A stretch of DNA of 64,000 nucleotides from NCBI GenBank assembly GCA_020848545.1, contig JADLHZ010000084.1:62001-126000 (forward strand), read 5' to 3'. The translations under genes and the position numbers were made by a program. The DNA comes from Deltaproteobacteria bacterium (GTDB taxonomy: Bacteria > Myxococcota > JADLHZ01). The notes beneath the pieces are model-generated. The model did no database searches. It saw only the letters and a program-made list of their open reading frames with translations, and was not told the origin of the DNA. Of the stretch, positions 29,126 to 38,831 are shown in pieces (positions within the stretch are counted from its first letter, which is position 1; every line of letters begins with the position of its first letter).

Positions 29126-32100
29126 ATGAATAAACGTTCTCTACTCCTGTGCCTCGGCGCGCTGGCCAGCTACTCGGCCTGCACGCTGTTTCAGGCGAAA
29201 CCGCAGAACCCTGCGTACGGACCTGGCACCTCTACGGCTGCCCCCTCCCCAACGACCGGCGTCTTGACGTCGATGAACACCGCGCCCCCGACCCCGGCCG
29301 GCGCCGTTCCTCCGGTGGCCTTAATTACGGCTGCGAAGAACGTCACCCAAGACGACACCTTCCTCGTCTCGGGTCTCGGCTCGAGCGTCGGCAGCGGCGT
29401 GGGCTTGACGTATCAGTGGTCGATCTCGGTTGGCGCCAGCATCATCGATGACTGCGGCAAGCCGATGCAGATGAACCAGCCGGCGATCGAGCTCTGCTCG
29501 AAGCAGTCGACCGGCGACTTCACGATCACCTTGACCGTGAACAACGGCACCGCTTCGGCGACGACAACGCACAGCGGGAAGGTCGTCCTGACCTCGACGA
29601 TGACGACGCTCGGCAACAACGGCACAACTGGCGGCACCATCACCATCGACGCGGCGAATGCTATCGATAACCGCGAGACCGAGCTGCCTGGCATCCCGCC
29701 GCAGATGACCGGCACGGGCGTCATTCTCGAGATCGCCAAGTCGTTCAACAACGACTTTCAGATCAACGACGACGACGTGTGCCGCTTGGCGCAGAAGTTC
29801 GCCTCGAACGACACGACGCGCGTATGCATCCCGGCGAACTCGCCGCCGAGCATCAAGGCGATCCACATCCGCGATCCGCTGGTCAACTCGATCGGCCTTG
29901 GTGTCAAGCTCAACCTCAACAACTTCATCAACCCGGAGACGGGGCTCAAGATCGAGGAAGTGCGCTTCGTGACGAAGGTGACGAAGACCGATCAGCCGGT
30001 TGAGATCGAAAACGCCGATCGCGTCGTCATCGAAGACAACATTGTCGCTTCGAGAATTATCATCGGCAGCCACGCGATAGGCGGTTGCACTACGGTGCCT
30101 TCTAACTTCCCGACGGCAGTGATGGGTGACGTCGCGCAAGTCTACGCGGCCTCCGTGCAGGGCGGTCTCATCTTTACGACCGCCAACGGCGGCGCGGTGT
30201 GCGTCAAGACGACGACGATTCCGGCCGACGTCGTAGCCCCCATTTTGCGCCCGGTCGCGATTCCGGGTGGGGACCTCCAGATCCTCGGCGGCGTCGACAC
30301 CTCGACGTCGACCGCGGCCCAGGCCGGCGGCGTCATCAAGATCAACTCCGCTGCTCGCGCCGTGCTCTCCGGCGAATACAAGGCGAACGGCGAAGGCGGC
30401 GGTAACATCACGATCAATGCGGCAACCCGCGTCGAGCTGCGGCGCTTCCGCCAAATGAGCGTGAGCGGCGGTACGGCTTCCGCAGCGTTCATCGGCGCCG
30501 ACGCAGGCAAGATCGACATTGGCCAGACGACCGCTCCGACCAACATCTTCCTCGAGAACATGGTGTTCACCGCCAAGGGCGGCCAAGCTGGCCTCGGGGC
30601 GGACGCGGGCGCGGGCAATCGCGCCGGTGGCGACGGTGGCACGGTCAAGCTCAAGGCTGTAGAAGGTATCATCGTCGGCGCCTCGCAAAAGATCACGAAG
30701 ACGATCATCGACACGACCGGCGGCGCCAGCCTCTCGGACGCGGGGTCGGGCGGCGGCAAGGCCGGAAACGGTGCCGCCGTCGAGCTCGAGACCACCGCGA
30801 ACACGGGAACACAGACCGCCGGCATCTTCGGCATCGGTGGCGTCATCCGCACCGACGGCGGTCACAACAAGGTCGCGGCGGTCCCGGGCGGCCCACAACG
30901 TGCCACTGGCGGAAACGCCGGCGCGATCGATCTGAAGACCGACGCTGCTGCTGGCGAGAACTCGATCTTCTGGGTAGGTGACATGAGCGCACGCGGCGGT
31001 GATTCGAAGATCGCCGGTACGAGCGGCGCGATCATCACGGCGGCTCCGGGCGCGCCGAGCACGATCAAGATCACGGCGGATGCGGATCGTGACTCGAGCA
31101 TCTTCGTCAAGGGCAATTTGTTTGCGCGCTTTGGCCGAGGCATCGCCGGCGCGGCGACTTGCTCTGTCTCGGGCAACATTACGCTCAGCGCCAAATCGAG
31201 TGGCGCCCTCGGCGCGGCCACGGCGGGCACCTCTTCGATCAAGATCGAGGGCGCCGTTGACACCCAAGGCTCGTTCCTCACCGGCGACGCCAACGAAGCG
31301 CCGACCAGCATTCCGCCGAACGACACCGCGGTGGCCAACCCCGGCGCGCTCCAAGGCACGCCGGCTGGTGGCAGCGTGTCCGTCGACTTCGGTGGCTCGC
31401 GCTCTTCCGACCTCTCGATCTCCGAGGTCAATCTGAAGGGCGGCGCGGGCGAAGCAGGCGCCGAGGGGTGCAGCTTCACCGCCACATTCATTCAGACCGC
31501 CGACACCGTGGCGGACCCCGAAGGTCCCGTGGTCGTACAGCTCCCGTCAGTGAACCTGTCGGGCGGGGCCTCGACCGAAGCGGCGGCGGCGCCGAAGTCA
31601 GGTGACTTCAAGCTCCTCATCGACTACGCGAACAAGGCCCACCCGTCGCGCTTCGACGTGCGCATGCCGGGCGGCATCAATGCGTTCGGCGGCGAGCAGG
31701 TGCTCTGTGGTCCCTCGATCGGCGAAGCCGGCAACACCACCGCCGGTAACGGCGGCGACGTCGAGTTCGACTTGCGCGAAGCGCAGGAAGTCCTTGGTGA
31801 CATCGGCGTCGTGAACATGTACGGTGGCGACAGCGGCGCCAAGGAAGTGGCGACGAAGGCGCGCACGGCCGGCACCGGCGGTACCTTCAAGGCGCAGCTC
31901 GGCGACGGCGAGAGCACGCGCATCGGTTGGAAGAACGCCAACGTCAACGCCCAAGGCGGCAGCGGCAAGCTCTGCTCCGGCGGCCTGGCCTCGGTGCGCG
32001 GCGGTGGCACTGGCATCACCTCGGCCGTGGCCACGGCGAACAACTTGCCGACCGGGAACGACAACGACGTGGCCTTGGATCCGACGACGGCCACCACCGA

Positions 32101-32722
32101 GAAGTTCACGCTGAATGTTGGTGGCAAGCGTTACTTCAACGTCGATGTGCAGTTCGCCGACGTGAACACCAACGCCGGTGCCTCTGTCGCCGGCGGCGCG
32201 GCGGACGCTACAGAAGGCGCCGGCAACTCGGGCGGCAGCGCAGTCCTGAGGCTCCTGGGCCAGGGCTCCTACACCTTCGCGAACTTCAACCTGAACGGAT
32301 CGAATGCGACGGCTGGCTCGGGCACGAACCGACAGGACGGCGCTCCCGGGGGCTCGTTCTTCGTGACCACGAAAGCCGGTCGTCCCGTGACGTTCAAGGT
32401 GACGGGCACCGTCAAGACCCAAGCCGGCGCGGGCGTGAACGCCAACGCCGACGGCGGCGCGGGTGGTCGCGTGCTCTTCCGTATCCCGACGCCGATCGAC
32501 GCGACGGTGGCGTCGTTCAACACGAGCTCGGGCTTGCAAGGTACAGGCGGCACCGCGCGCATCGCCGGCTCCATCCATCACCGCGTGGGCTCGACCGAGA
32601 TCACCATCAACAAGGTGAAGTGCACGACTGTGGCCAGCCTCGGCGTCACCGGCAGCATGCCGCCTTGCGTGGACGACGTCTTCGAATGCGCGCCGGCGGG
32701 GAATATCTGTTTGTATCCCTAA
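29126..32722 (+). CDS. Giant Gly/Ala-rich surface lipoprotein
   Basis: 1198 residues. MNKRSLLLCLGALASYSAC is a lipoprotein signal, followed by a Pro/Thr-rich linker. Residues about 60-150 resemble a PKD-like beta-sandwich (VSGLGSSVGSGVGLTYQWSI). The remaining roughly 1000 residues are repetitive, very rich in Gly, Ala, Thr and Asn, with recurring turns such as GGTITIDAAN, GGNITINAATR and GGDGGTVKLKA, consistent with a right-handed beta-helix or similar fibre. The Cys-containing tail (CTTVASLGVTGSMPPCVDDV) may close the fibre by disulfides. Likely an extracellular adhesin or sheath-type protein. The next lipoprotein gene begins 73 bp on. Confidence 0.85.
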   Translation: MNKRSLLLCLGALASYSACTLFQAKPQNPAYGPGTSTAAPSPTTGVLTSMNTAPPTPAGAVPPVALITAAKNVTQDDTFLVSGLGSSVGSGVGLTYQWSISVGASIIDDCGKPMQMNQPAIELCSKQSTGDFTITLTVNNGTASATTTHSGKVVLTSTMTTLGNNGTTGGTITIDAANAIDNRETELPGIPPQMTGTGVILEIAKSFNNDFQINDDDVCRLAQKFASNDTTRVCIPANSPPSIKAIHIRDPLVNSIGLGVKLNLNNFINPETGLKIEEVRFVTKVTKTDQPVEIENADRVVIEDNIVASRIIIGSHAIGGCTTVPSNFPTAVMGDVAQVYAASVQGGLIFTTANGGAVCVKTTTIPADVVAPILRPVAIPGGDLQILGGVDTSTSTAAQAGGVIKINSAARAVLSGEYKANGEGGGNITINAATRVELRRFRQMSVSGGTASAAFIGADAGKIDIGQTTAPTNIFLENMVFTAKGGQAGLGADAGAGNRAGGDGGTVKLKAVEGIIVGASQKITKTIIDTTGGASLSDAGSGGGKAGNGAAVELETTANTGTQTAGIFGIGGVIRTDGGHNKVAAVPGGPQRATGGNAGAIDLKTDAAAGENSIFWVGDMSARGGDSKIAGTSGAIITAAPGAPSTIKITADADRDSSIFVKGNLFARFGRGIAGAATCSVSGNITLSAKSSGALGAATAGTSSIKIEGAVDTQGSFLTGDANEAPTSIPPNDTAVANPGALQGTPAGGSVSVDFGGSRSSDLSISEVNLKGGAGEAGAEGCSFTATFIQTADTVADPEGPVVVQLPSVNLSGGASTEAAAAPKSGDFKLLIDYANKAHPSRFDVRMPGGINAFGGEQVLCGPSIGEAGNTTAGNGGDVEFDLREAQEVLGDIGVVNMYGGDSGAKEVATKARTAGTGGTFKAQLGDGESTRIGWKNANVNAQGGSGKLCSGGLASVRGGGTGITSAVATANNLPTGNDNDVALDPTTATTEKFTLNVGGKRYFNVDVQFADVNTNAGASVAGGAADATEGAGNSGGSAVLRLLGQGSYTFANFNLNGSNATAGSGTNRQDGAPGGSFFVTTKAGRPVTFKVTGTVKTQAGAGVNANADGGAGGRVLFRIPTPIDATVASFNTSSGLQGTGGTARIAGSIHHRVGSTEITINKVKCTTVASLGVTGSMPPCVDDVFECAPAGNICLYP

Positions 32723-32795
32723 CGTGCGACCCAAGAACCGAACCATAAACAACGCTTAAAACAACGTTTCGAGACACGAGAGAACGAGAACAAAA

Positions 32796-34811
32796 ATGAA
32801 ACTTCGATTCAGCTCCTTCGCATACATGGTCGCTGCTGCCGGATTCGCGGCGTGCCTTCCCGGTGCCGGTGATCCCACGGTCGATCGCAACAAAGACGGC
32901 ATCGCCGACAACTCGGTGGGCGGTGTCCGCAGCATCGATACGATCATGCAGTTCGCGCCGACGAGCCCGACGGTCAACGTCTTTGGCGCGCTGCACAACG
33001 GCTACACCGGCGATCCCATCGCCAATGTGACCGTGACCATCTTGACCTCGAAAGACGTCAAGTTCACGGTCGCCACGAACGAGTCCGGCGGCTTCCAAGT
33101 CGCTGGCGTTTCGCCGGGCGCCTTCGTCCTCGAGGCGAGCCCGGACGGCATGATGCCGGTGCGCGCAGTGCTCGCCGCGGCGGCCCCTGGCGGCAACACC
33201 GACAACACGAATCAATACCTCGGCAAGATCTACGCGCTGCCGACCGACGGCACGTGGAGCTTCTCGGTGTACTCGGAAGACGGCCGCCCGGTGGCGAACG
33301 CACCCGTGTACGTCGACGTTCCGTCGATGCTCATCGACGGCCGCACGCACAACGGCGCCGGTGGCATCGACCTCGGAAACGGCGCGCAAGCGACCGGCTT
33401 TCGCACGGTCGTTGCGACGACCAATGCAGCGGGCGTGGCGCAGGTGCCGAACGTGCCTGACGTGAAGAAGCTCTTCTACTTCTTCGATGGTCGCAGCGTC
33501 GGTCCGGCGCCCGTCACTCGCTTCACGGCGGCGTGGGTGGGCTCGGTCGACTTCGACAACGACGGCACGATGGATGCCGGCGGCTCGTTCAACCAATGGG
33601 CGGTGGCTGCGTTCTTCAACGCGAACGGCAAGGTGGCGCTGACGCCGCTGTCGACCTTCCTCGACGGCACGAAGGCTCTGATTCCGGTCGTCGTCAACGG
33701 CGCGATGTCGGGTAACGTCACGATCGACGGCGGTCCGGCGAATGCCACACAGAACGCGATCACGCGCTACGTGGGCACCAGTGAAGCGCTGGTCATCATC
33801 TTCAACCAGCCGATCGACCCGGCGATGGTCGCCATCTCGGTGCTCAACGACTGGGCGAACAACCGCAACAACACGACCGGAACGCTCGGTGGGGGCGGCG
33901 TGCTCGACAACTCGACGCCGGCGATCAACGGCCAAGGCTTCCCGATCGCCAAAGCGCAGTACGAGACCAAGCCCGCGGCCGGCGGCGCTGCGACCCTGGT
34001 GGCGGCCGTCGATCCGAGCGGAACGATCTTGACCTTGACCCCGACGATCCCGTGGCAGGCCGGCGCCGAGTACATCATCAGCGGCCAAGTCTCGTCGCTC
34101 CGCCACAGCCAAAGCGGCGGCACGGGCGCTGGCTCAACCAGCCCGCGCACGTACGTCTTCTCGTCGCGTTCGACGGGCTTCCACACTGCGCCCGCAGCGG
34201 CGGCTCTCTCGATCGCCAAGGTGTTCATCGAGCGCAACGACGGCGGGGATAACTACGGCAACATCGTCATCCAGCTCTCGGAAGTCGTGCAGTCGTACAC
34301 GGACGATCCGCTGAACACGGGCAACCGCTACATCCTCGTTTGCGCCGATCAGGACTTCGGCGTGAACGGCCGCGTGACCACGGGCGCGAACGGCTTCCAG
34401 GCGCTCGACACCGGCGAGTGCCCGCCAGCCGGCTACCAGCTCCGCGCGACCGACATCGGCGGCCCGACGGGCGGCATGCGCCGCGCGACCTTGCGCACGA
34501 ACTCGGCGCAGGTGAAGAACAAGGCGGGCCGCTTCTTCGAGATCGCGCCCTCGGCGATCAACGCAGCGCTTTCTGGGAAGAGCGCTGTCAACCTGCGCGT
34601 CTACGTGAACCCGCTCGTCGACGGCCAAATGTTCGCCGGCATCCTCAGCGGCGTGAACCCGACGACGCCGGGTCAGAACCTGCTCTCGAACATGGTCGGC
34701 AACTCGTACCCGACGGCCGTCCTCTCGGCCGACGTGACGATCGCCCCGGTGTCGACGACGCCGACGGTTCAGCTCGAGCTGCCGACGAACAACCCGCCGC
34801 AGTTCCAGTAA
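32796..34811 (+). CDS. Lipoprotein with carboxypeptidase-regulatory-like and Ig-like domains
   Basis: 671 residues. MKLRFSSFAYMVAAAGFAAC is a lipoprotein signal, followed by a Ca-binding-like DRNKDGIADNS. Residues about 60-140 form a carboxypeptidase-regulatory-like beta-sandwich (YTGDPIANVTVTILTSKDVK, NESGGFQVAGVSPGAFVLEA). A second related module follows (SEDGRPVANAPVYVDVPS). The C-terminal half has Big_5-like features (EALVIIFNQPIDPAMV). No catalytic motif is visible. Downstream lies the convergent Cys-rich-repeat lipoprotein. Together with the two upstream genes this is a block of surface proteins on one strand. Confidence 0.85.
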   Translation: MKLRFSSFAYMVAAAGFAACLPGAGDPTVDRNKDGIADNSVGGVRSIDTIMQFAPTSPTVNVFGALHNGYTGDPIANVTVTILTSKDVKFTVATNESGGFQVAGVSPGAFVLEASPDGMMPVRAVLAAAAPGGNTDNTNQYLGKIYALPTDGTWSFSVYSEDGRPVANAPVYVDVPSMLIDGRTHNGAGGIDLGNGAQATGFRTVVATTNAAGVAQVPNVPDVKKLFYFFDGRSVGPAPVTRFTAAWVGSVDFDNDGTMDAGGSFNQWAVAAFFNANGKVALTPLSTFLDGTKALIPVVVNGAMSGNVTIDGGPANATQNAITRYVGTSEALVIIFNQPIDPAMVAISVLNDWANNRNNTTGTLGGGGVLDNSTPAINGQGFPIAKAQYETKPAAGGAATLVAAVDPSGTILTLTPTIPWQAGAEYIISGQVSSLRHSQSGGTGAGSTSPRTYVFSSRSTGFHTAPAAAALSIAKVFIERNDGGDNYGNIVIQLSEVVQSYTDDPLNTGNRYILVCADQDFGVNGRVTTGANGFQALDTGECPPAGYQLRATDIGGPTGGMRRATLRTNSAQVKNKAGRFFEIAPSAINAALSGKSAVNLRVYVNPLVDGQMFAGILSGVNPTTPGQNLLSNMVGNSYPTAVLSADVTIAPVSTTPTVQLELPTNNPPQFQ

Positions 34812-34876
34812 GCGCGCCCGCGCTGCTCCCCTCGGGCTGACGTTCTGTTAGCCCTGCTTCCTCGTAAAAAGAACGC

Positions 34877-36319
34877 TTAAGGCTCGCACACGGGGCCGAA
34901 ACCGTCGAACACATCGCCGGAGCGGAGCTTCATTCCGACGATCGCCTTTCCCTGCGGACAAATGAAGTCGATCGCGGGAGAGCTCACCTCGGTTGGATTC
35001 GGATTCGTGTCGCCCACGCTCGTCGTCGTGGTCAGCGGCGCCGACAAGTTCCCCTGGCACCGCGCCGTCAGCGCTCCGCCCACCGTGCGCGCCCCCACGT
35101 TGCTGTACCAAGTGTCGAAACCGCGGCCCCCGACCATGAATGTTCCGTCCGGGCAGCGTATCGTCACCGTCGGCAAGTTGTGGCTCGACGGATTCGCATA
35201 GGTGTAGTCGGTGCCGCCGCAGCAGAAGCCTGGCAGATTCGAAAAATAGTCCGGCGCGGCGCCGAACGCCGGCGCGTTAATCGTGCCGCCGCCGTTACAA
35301 AAGATCCGGAAGCCGACGATCGGCCGAAACGCAAGCCCGGTGTAGCGGTTCCAACTGTACTCGAACCCGATCATCCGCTGTCCGGCCGGGCATTGAATGG
35401 TGCCACGGTTGCCGCCGCCGGTGCTGCTCCCGAGGTAGCCGTCCGACTCGTTGGCGCCGCTCCGGCACATCGTGAGGCCTGCGGACGCCACGCTGCCGTC
35501 GCACTGCTCGTTCGGTTGCACGATGCCATCGTTCGCGCTGCCGGCGGCGCCGAGGCAGTTTCCCGGGCAGTAGTCGCCGTCTGTCGTATTTCCGTCGTCG
35601 CACGCTTCGTTGTTCTGAACGTTGGCGTCGCCGCAGTAGCCGAGCACTTGCTGGCACGTGCTCGCGCAGTAGTCGCCGTTCAGTTGGTTGCCGTCGTCGC
35701 ACGCCTCGTTCGCTTGCTTCGAGCCGTCGCCGCAGAAGTGAACCAGCGTACAGTCCGCGCTGCAGGAGTCGGTGTCGCTCGTGTTGCCGTCGTCGCAAAC
35801 TTCGTTCGATTGCTGGGTGAGATCGCCGCAGCGACCCGTGACCATGGTGCAATCGGCCGAACAATAATCGCTGCCGCTCGTGTCGCCGTCGTCACACGTC
35901 TCGTTGCCTTCGAGCTTGCCGTTGCCGCAGACGGGTGCCGTTGAGCGGCCGCTGCCGCCGGTGCTGCCGCTCGGCGGCGCGATGGTGCAAACGGAGGTCG
36001 CACAGACGAGGCCGGCCTCGCACTCGTAGCTCGCGAAGCACGCCTCGGTGAGCTTCTTCGCGACGCTCGCCGAGATGCAGTAGTGGTCCGCGTTGCACAC
36101 TTGGCCTGTGTCGCAGTCGGTCTTCGTGGTGCAGCCGCGCACGCAGAAGCGCTGCTGGCAGACGTAGCCGGCGAGGCACTCTTCCTTCGATGCGCACGTC
36201 TGCTGTTGCAGCCCGGTGATCGGGTTGAGCTTGATGACGCTGGCCTTGTCGCAGGCCACGACCGTGATGGCGATGGCCACTGTCGCGAAGGTACGGATGG
36301 GAGCACACCCCATGGTCAT
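34877..36319 (-). CDS. Lipoprotein with Myxococcus-type Cys-rich repeats
   Basis: 480 residues from ATG 36319. GCAPIRTFATVAIAITVVAC is a lipoprotein signal. Residues about 40-110 contain two Cys-rich EGF-like pieces. Residues about 130-270 hold five or so repeats of the Myxococcus cysteine-rich type, CGDG...E.CDDGN..D.DYC...C (for example NEACDDGNQLNGDYC), a family largely confined to myxobacteria and some eukaryotes. The C-terminal 190 residues (GTIQCPAGQRMIGFEYSWNR, CPDGTFMVGGRGFD, CPQGKAIVGMKLRSGD) repeat a C-P-x-G motif three times. It is probably an exposed, disulfide-stabilised surface protein. It stands opposite the neighbouring lipoprotein genes. Confidence 0.88.
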   Translation of the reverse strand: MTMGCAPIRTFATVAIAITVVACDKASVIKLNPITGLQQQTCASKEECLAGYVCQQRFCVRGCTTKTDCDTGQVCNADHYCISASVAKKLTEACFASYECEAGLVCATSVCTIAPPSGSTGGSGRSTAPVCGNGKLEGNETCDDGDTSGSDYCSADCTMVTGRCGDLTQQSNEVCDDGNTSDTDSCSADCTLVHFCGDGSKQANEACDDGNQLNGDYCASTCQQVLGYCGDANVQNNEACDDGNTTDGDYCPGNCLGAAGSANDGIVQPNEQCDGSVASAGLTMCRSGANESDGYLGSSTGGGNRGTIQCPAGQRMIGFEYSWNRYTGLAFRPIVGFRIFCNGGGTINAPAFGAAPDYFSNLPGFCCGGTDYTYANPSSHNLPTVTIRCPDGTFMVGGRGFDTWYSNVGARTVGGALTARCQGNLSAPLTTTTSVGDTNPNPTEVSSPAIDFICPQGKAIVGMKLRSGDVFDGFGPVCEP

Positions 36320-36376
36320 ACACCCCGATGAGAGTATGAACCTGATCGGTGAAAGCAGCCAATATCCGCGCTACCC

Positions 36377-37546
36377 TCACACCCACGCCGAGAAAAAGCG
36401 CTCATACGACACAACCCGCACGCCGAGCCCTGGGTGCCGCCGATCGTAACCCTCGATATCCACGAGCTGAATCGCGTGCTCTGGAGCGAGCAGCGAGCGG
36501 AAGTAAAGAAGGTGCGGGCTCGGTTCGGTCTCGGTCGTCTTGCACTCGACGAGCAGCCACGGCTTGCCATTGCGGAGCACGAGGAAGTCGACCTCGCGCT
36601 TCTCCTTGTCGCGCACGTAGCGCAGTTCGGTCTCGGCGATCGCGCAGTCCGTCCAATACTGCGTCGCTTTCAACAGATGAAGCGCGGCCAGGTTCTCGAG
36701 GCGACGGCCACGTTCGTTTTCCGGCACGAGCATCTGATCGAAGAGGTAGAGCTTCGGCTCGGCCGTCAGCGCGCGTGCGATCCGTCGCGAGTACGGCCGC
36801 ACTGCAAACCACACGTAAAGCGCTTCGAGCACTTGCATCCACGCTCGCACGCTTGCGTAGCTGGCGCCCACGTCCTCACGCAGCGCATTCACGGAGAGCA
36901 GGCCAGCGGCGCGCGTTGGCAGCAGATCCATGAGCAAGCGCACGGCCTGCAAATCCATGACGGCCATGATGTCGCGAACGTCCTCTTGTACGACGCGCTC
37001 CCGCCGCAGCCGGCTCCATCGTCGCGCCTTCGCTTCGTTCGCTCCGAGCAACGGTTCCGGGAAGCCACCAAGCCGCAACAGATCGCGCCAAGGAAAGCGC
37101 GGCTTCGTCGGGGTGAAGACGGCGTCAGGAAGCGGGGGCGCAGCGCGCTCGCCACAGGTGAACGGGTGAAGTCGGTACGGAATGTAGCGCCCCTGCATGC
37201 TGTCGCCGCCGCGGCGATATAAATCGAGGCGCGCGCTTCCGGTCACCACGATCGCTTGATCGTGGCCGAGCTCGTCGTAGACGCCTTTCAGGCGGTTCTT
37301 CCACCGTCGATCCTTGTGGATTTCGTCGAGGACGATGGGCCCTTCGCGACGATTGACGAGCGCGTCCCGCGGAGACCGCGACCACTGGCGACGGAACGCT
37401 TCCGTGTCCCAGCTGTAGTAGTTCGCGGGCTCCGACAGAAACGTCTTTGCCAGAGTCGTCTTGCCGACTTGGCGAGGGCCGGAGATGAACGCCATCTTGC
37501 GTGTCGCGAGCGCGTCTTCCGCGATGGGGTTCTGAAGATAGCGCAC
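36377..37546 (-). CDS. AAA ATPase with C-terminal DUF4143, copy 2
   Basis: 389 residues from GTG 37546, where the family's conserved start (RYLQNPIAEDAL) begins; a longer TTG start at 37582 is possible. Walker A is SGPRQVGKTTL, Walker B PIVLDEIHKD and the sensor VVTGSARLDLYRRGGDS. The C-terminal part has REVDFLVLRNGK and LLVECKTTE, the nuclease-like signature. It is only distantly similar to copies 1 and 3, so they are not recent duplicates. No ribosome binding site precedes either start; an inverted repeat TTATCG/CGATAA lies at 37589-37606. It is in tandem with copy 3 (upstream). Confidence 0.85.
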   Translation of the reverse strand: MRYLQNPIAEDALATRKMAFISGPRQVGKTTLAKTFLSEPANYYSWDTEAFRRQWSRSPRDALVNRREGPIVLDEIHKDRRWKNRLKGVYDELGHDQAIVVTGSARLDLYRRGGDSMQGRYIPYRLHPFTCGERAAPPLPDAVFTPTKPRFPWRDLLRLGGFPEPLLGANEAKARRWSRLRRERVVQEDVRDIMAVMDLQAVRLLMDLLPTRAAGLLSVNALREDVGASYASVRAWMQVLEALYVWFAVRPYSRRIARALTAEPKLYLFDQMLVPENERGRRLENLAALHLLKATQYWTDCAIAETELRYVRDKEKREVDFLVLRNGKPWLLVECKTTETEPSPHLLYFRSLLAPEHAIQLVDIEGYDRRHPGLGVRVVSYERFFSAWV

Positions 37547-37588
37547 GTCTGACAAGTTATCGGTCGACCAATAGATCGTCAAGACGAG

Positions 37589-37606
37589 TTATCGAAACAG
37601 CGATAA
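37589..37606. promoter_or_regulatory. TTATCG-N6-CGATAA inverted repeat before DUF4143 ATPase copy 2
   Basis: The 6-bp arms are perfect complements, TTATCG at 37589-37594 and CGATAA at 37601-37606. A second element nearby, the palindrome GGTCGACC at 37562-37569, is preceded by TTAT. It lies between the two tandem ATPase genes, 43 bp before GTG 37546. Its sequence shares the TTAT/ATAA ends with the element before copy 3. Confidence 0.45.
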
Positions 37607-37636
37607 AAGGTCGATATGGAAAAAACCGCGAGCGCT

Positions 37637-38785
37637 TCAGTCGAGCCTCAATCCGTTCGCCAACGCCGCGCAGTAGAGCCGCCAGGGCACAACCTCGACG
37701 CCGTTCGCCAACGTCCGCGGCTGCGACTCGGTACAGACCACCCAGCGTCGCTTCAACTTCACGTCCTCTGACAGCGCGATGAGCCCACGCGTATCCGACT
37801 CGTGCACGCGACCGGTCTTGAACTCTATCGCCGTGTGATCGTCGAGCACGAGGTCGACCTCGTAGCCGCTCGCCGATCGGAAGTAGCGCGCTTGCCCGAA
37901 GGTCTTGTCGTAGTGCTGCGCCGCGAGCGCTTCGAGCACGCAAAACTGCTCGAAGCTCTGACCGTACTCCGGCGTGCGATCGCTCAGGATACGCCGCAAC
38001 AACGTATTCGGCAGGCCGCAGTCGAAAAAGTAGAGCTTCGGTGTGCGAATGGCCCGGCGCTTCTTCGTCTTCACGAACGGCTCGAGCGTGTAGGCGAGCA
38101 AGGTGTCTTCGAGGATCTGAAAGTACTCTTGCACCGTCTTCGCCGAGACGCCGACGTCGCGCGCGACCGAGGCGAAGTTCAGCAGGGCGGTGTTCGACAG
38201 CGCCGCGATCTCGAGAAAGCGCGTGAAGTTGCCGACATTGCGCACGAGCCCTTCGGCGCGCACCTCCTCGCGCAGATACTCGCCGCAGTAGTCGTCGAGC
38301 GTACCCTGCTTGTCGGCGTCGCTGGCGTCGAGGACGACGGGTGGCAGCGTCCCGAACTGTAGCAGCGTCCGCAAATCGATCGTCATCCCAGCGTCGTTGA
38401 GCTCGCGCCAAGTCAGAGGGAACAGCCGCGCGGAGCGGAGCCGGCCCGCGAGATTCGTGACCCCGCCGCGTCGAAGCGTGCGCGCGCTCGATCCGGAGAC
38501 GACGACGCGCACGCGCGTATTCTCGATGAGCCAGTGGACCTCGTAAATGAGGTCAGGGATTCGCTGCACCTCGTCGATGATGAGCGTGCCTTTGAGGCTG
38601 GCGAAACGCTCGCGCAACAAGGACGGTGAACGGACGTACTCGTAGTAGGTGTCCGTCTGCAGAAGGTCGACGAAGTGCGCCGAAGGCAGCGTGGTCTTGA
38701 GCAGAGTGCTCTTACCCACCCGCCGCGGTCCGAGAAGCAGGTAGTGCTTGGCCTCCAGCAGGGCGAGCCGACGATGGATGACCAT
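37637..38785 (-). CDS. AAA ATPase with C-terminal DUF4143, copy 3
   Basis: 382 residues from ATG 38785. Walker A is LGPRRVGKSTLL (about residues 18-29), Walker B TLIIDEVQRIP and sensor VVSGSSARTLRRGG. A winged-helix part follows, and the C-terminus contains GYEVDLVLDDH and AIEFKTGRV, the PD-(D/E)XK-like motif. It resembles copy 1 more than copy 2 (shared GSSARxLxRxG and EVxAEGL-type text). There is no ribosome binding site; TTATCATGATAA, a perfect 12-bp palindrome, lies 9 bp upstream of the ATG and may double as the -10 region of a leaderless transcript. Confidence 0.87.
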   Translation of the reverse strand: MVIHRRLALLEAKHYLLLGPRRVGKSTLLKTTLPSAHFVDLLQTDTYYEYVRSPSLLRERFASLKGTLIIDEVQRIPDLIYEVHWLIENTRVRVVVSGSSARTLRRGGVTNLAGRLRSARLFPLTWRELNDAGMTIDLRTLLQFGTLPPVVLDASDADKQGTLDDYCGEYLREEVRAEGLVRNVGNFTRFLEIAALSNTALLNFASVARDVGVSAKTVQEYFQILEDTLLAYTLEPFVKTKKRRAIRTPKLYFFDCGLPNTLLRRILSDRTPEYGQSFEQFCVLEALAAQHYDKTFGQARYFRSASGYEVDLVLDDHTAIEFKTGRVHESDTRGLIALSEDVKLKRRWVVCTESQPRTLANGVEVVPWRLYCAALANGLRLD

Positions 38786-38794
38786 GACGGCACT

Positions 38795-38806
38795 TTATCA
38801 TGATAA
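38795..38806. promoter_or_regulatory. 12-bp perfect palindrome TTATCATGATAA before DUF4143 ATPase copy 3
   Basis: TTATCA at 38795-38800 and TGATAA at 38801-38806 are perfect complements, in a locally AT-rich patch. The distance of 9 bp to the ATG leaves no room for a leader, so a promoter here would yield a leaderless or nearly leaderless mRNA. The sequence is compatible with an autoregulatory operator overlapping the promoter. Confidence 0.55.
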
Positions 38807-38831
38807 TCGGAAGTTGTCCTTCCGCTTGATG

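Noticed and set aside
29321-31354. 677-residue minus-strand frame opposite the giant lipoprotein
   Set aside because: Arg/Ala/Asp-rich composition, no domain and fully inside the 1198-residue lipoprotein gene with signal peptide; antisense shadow.
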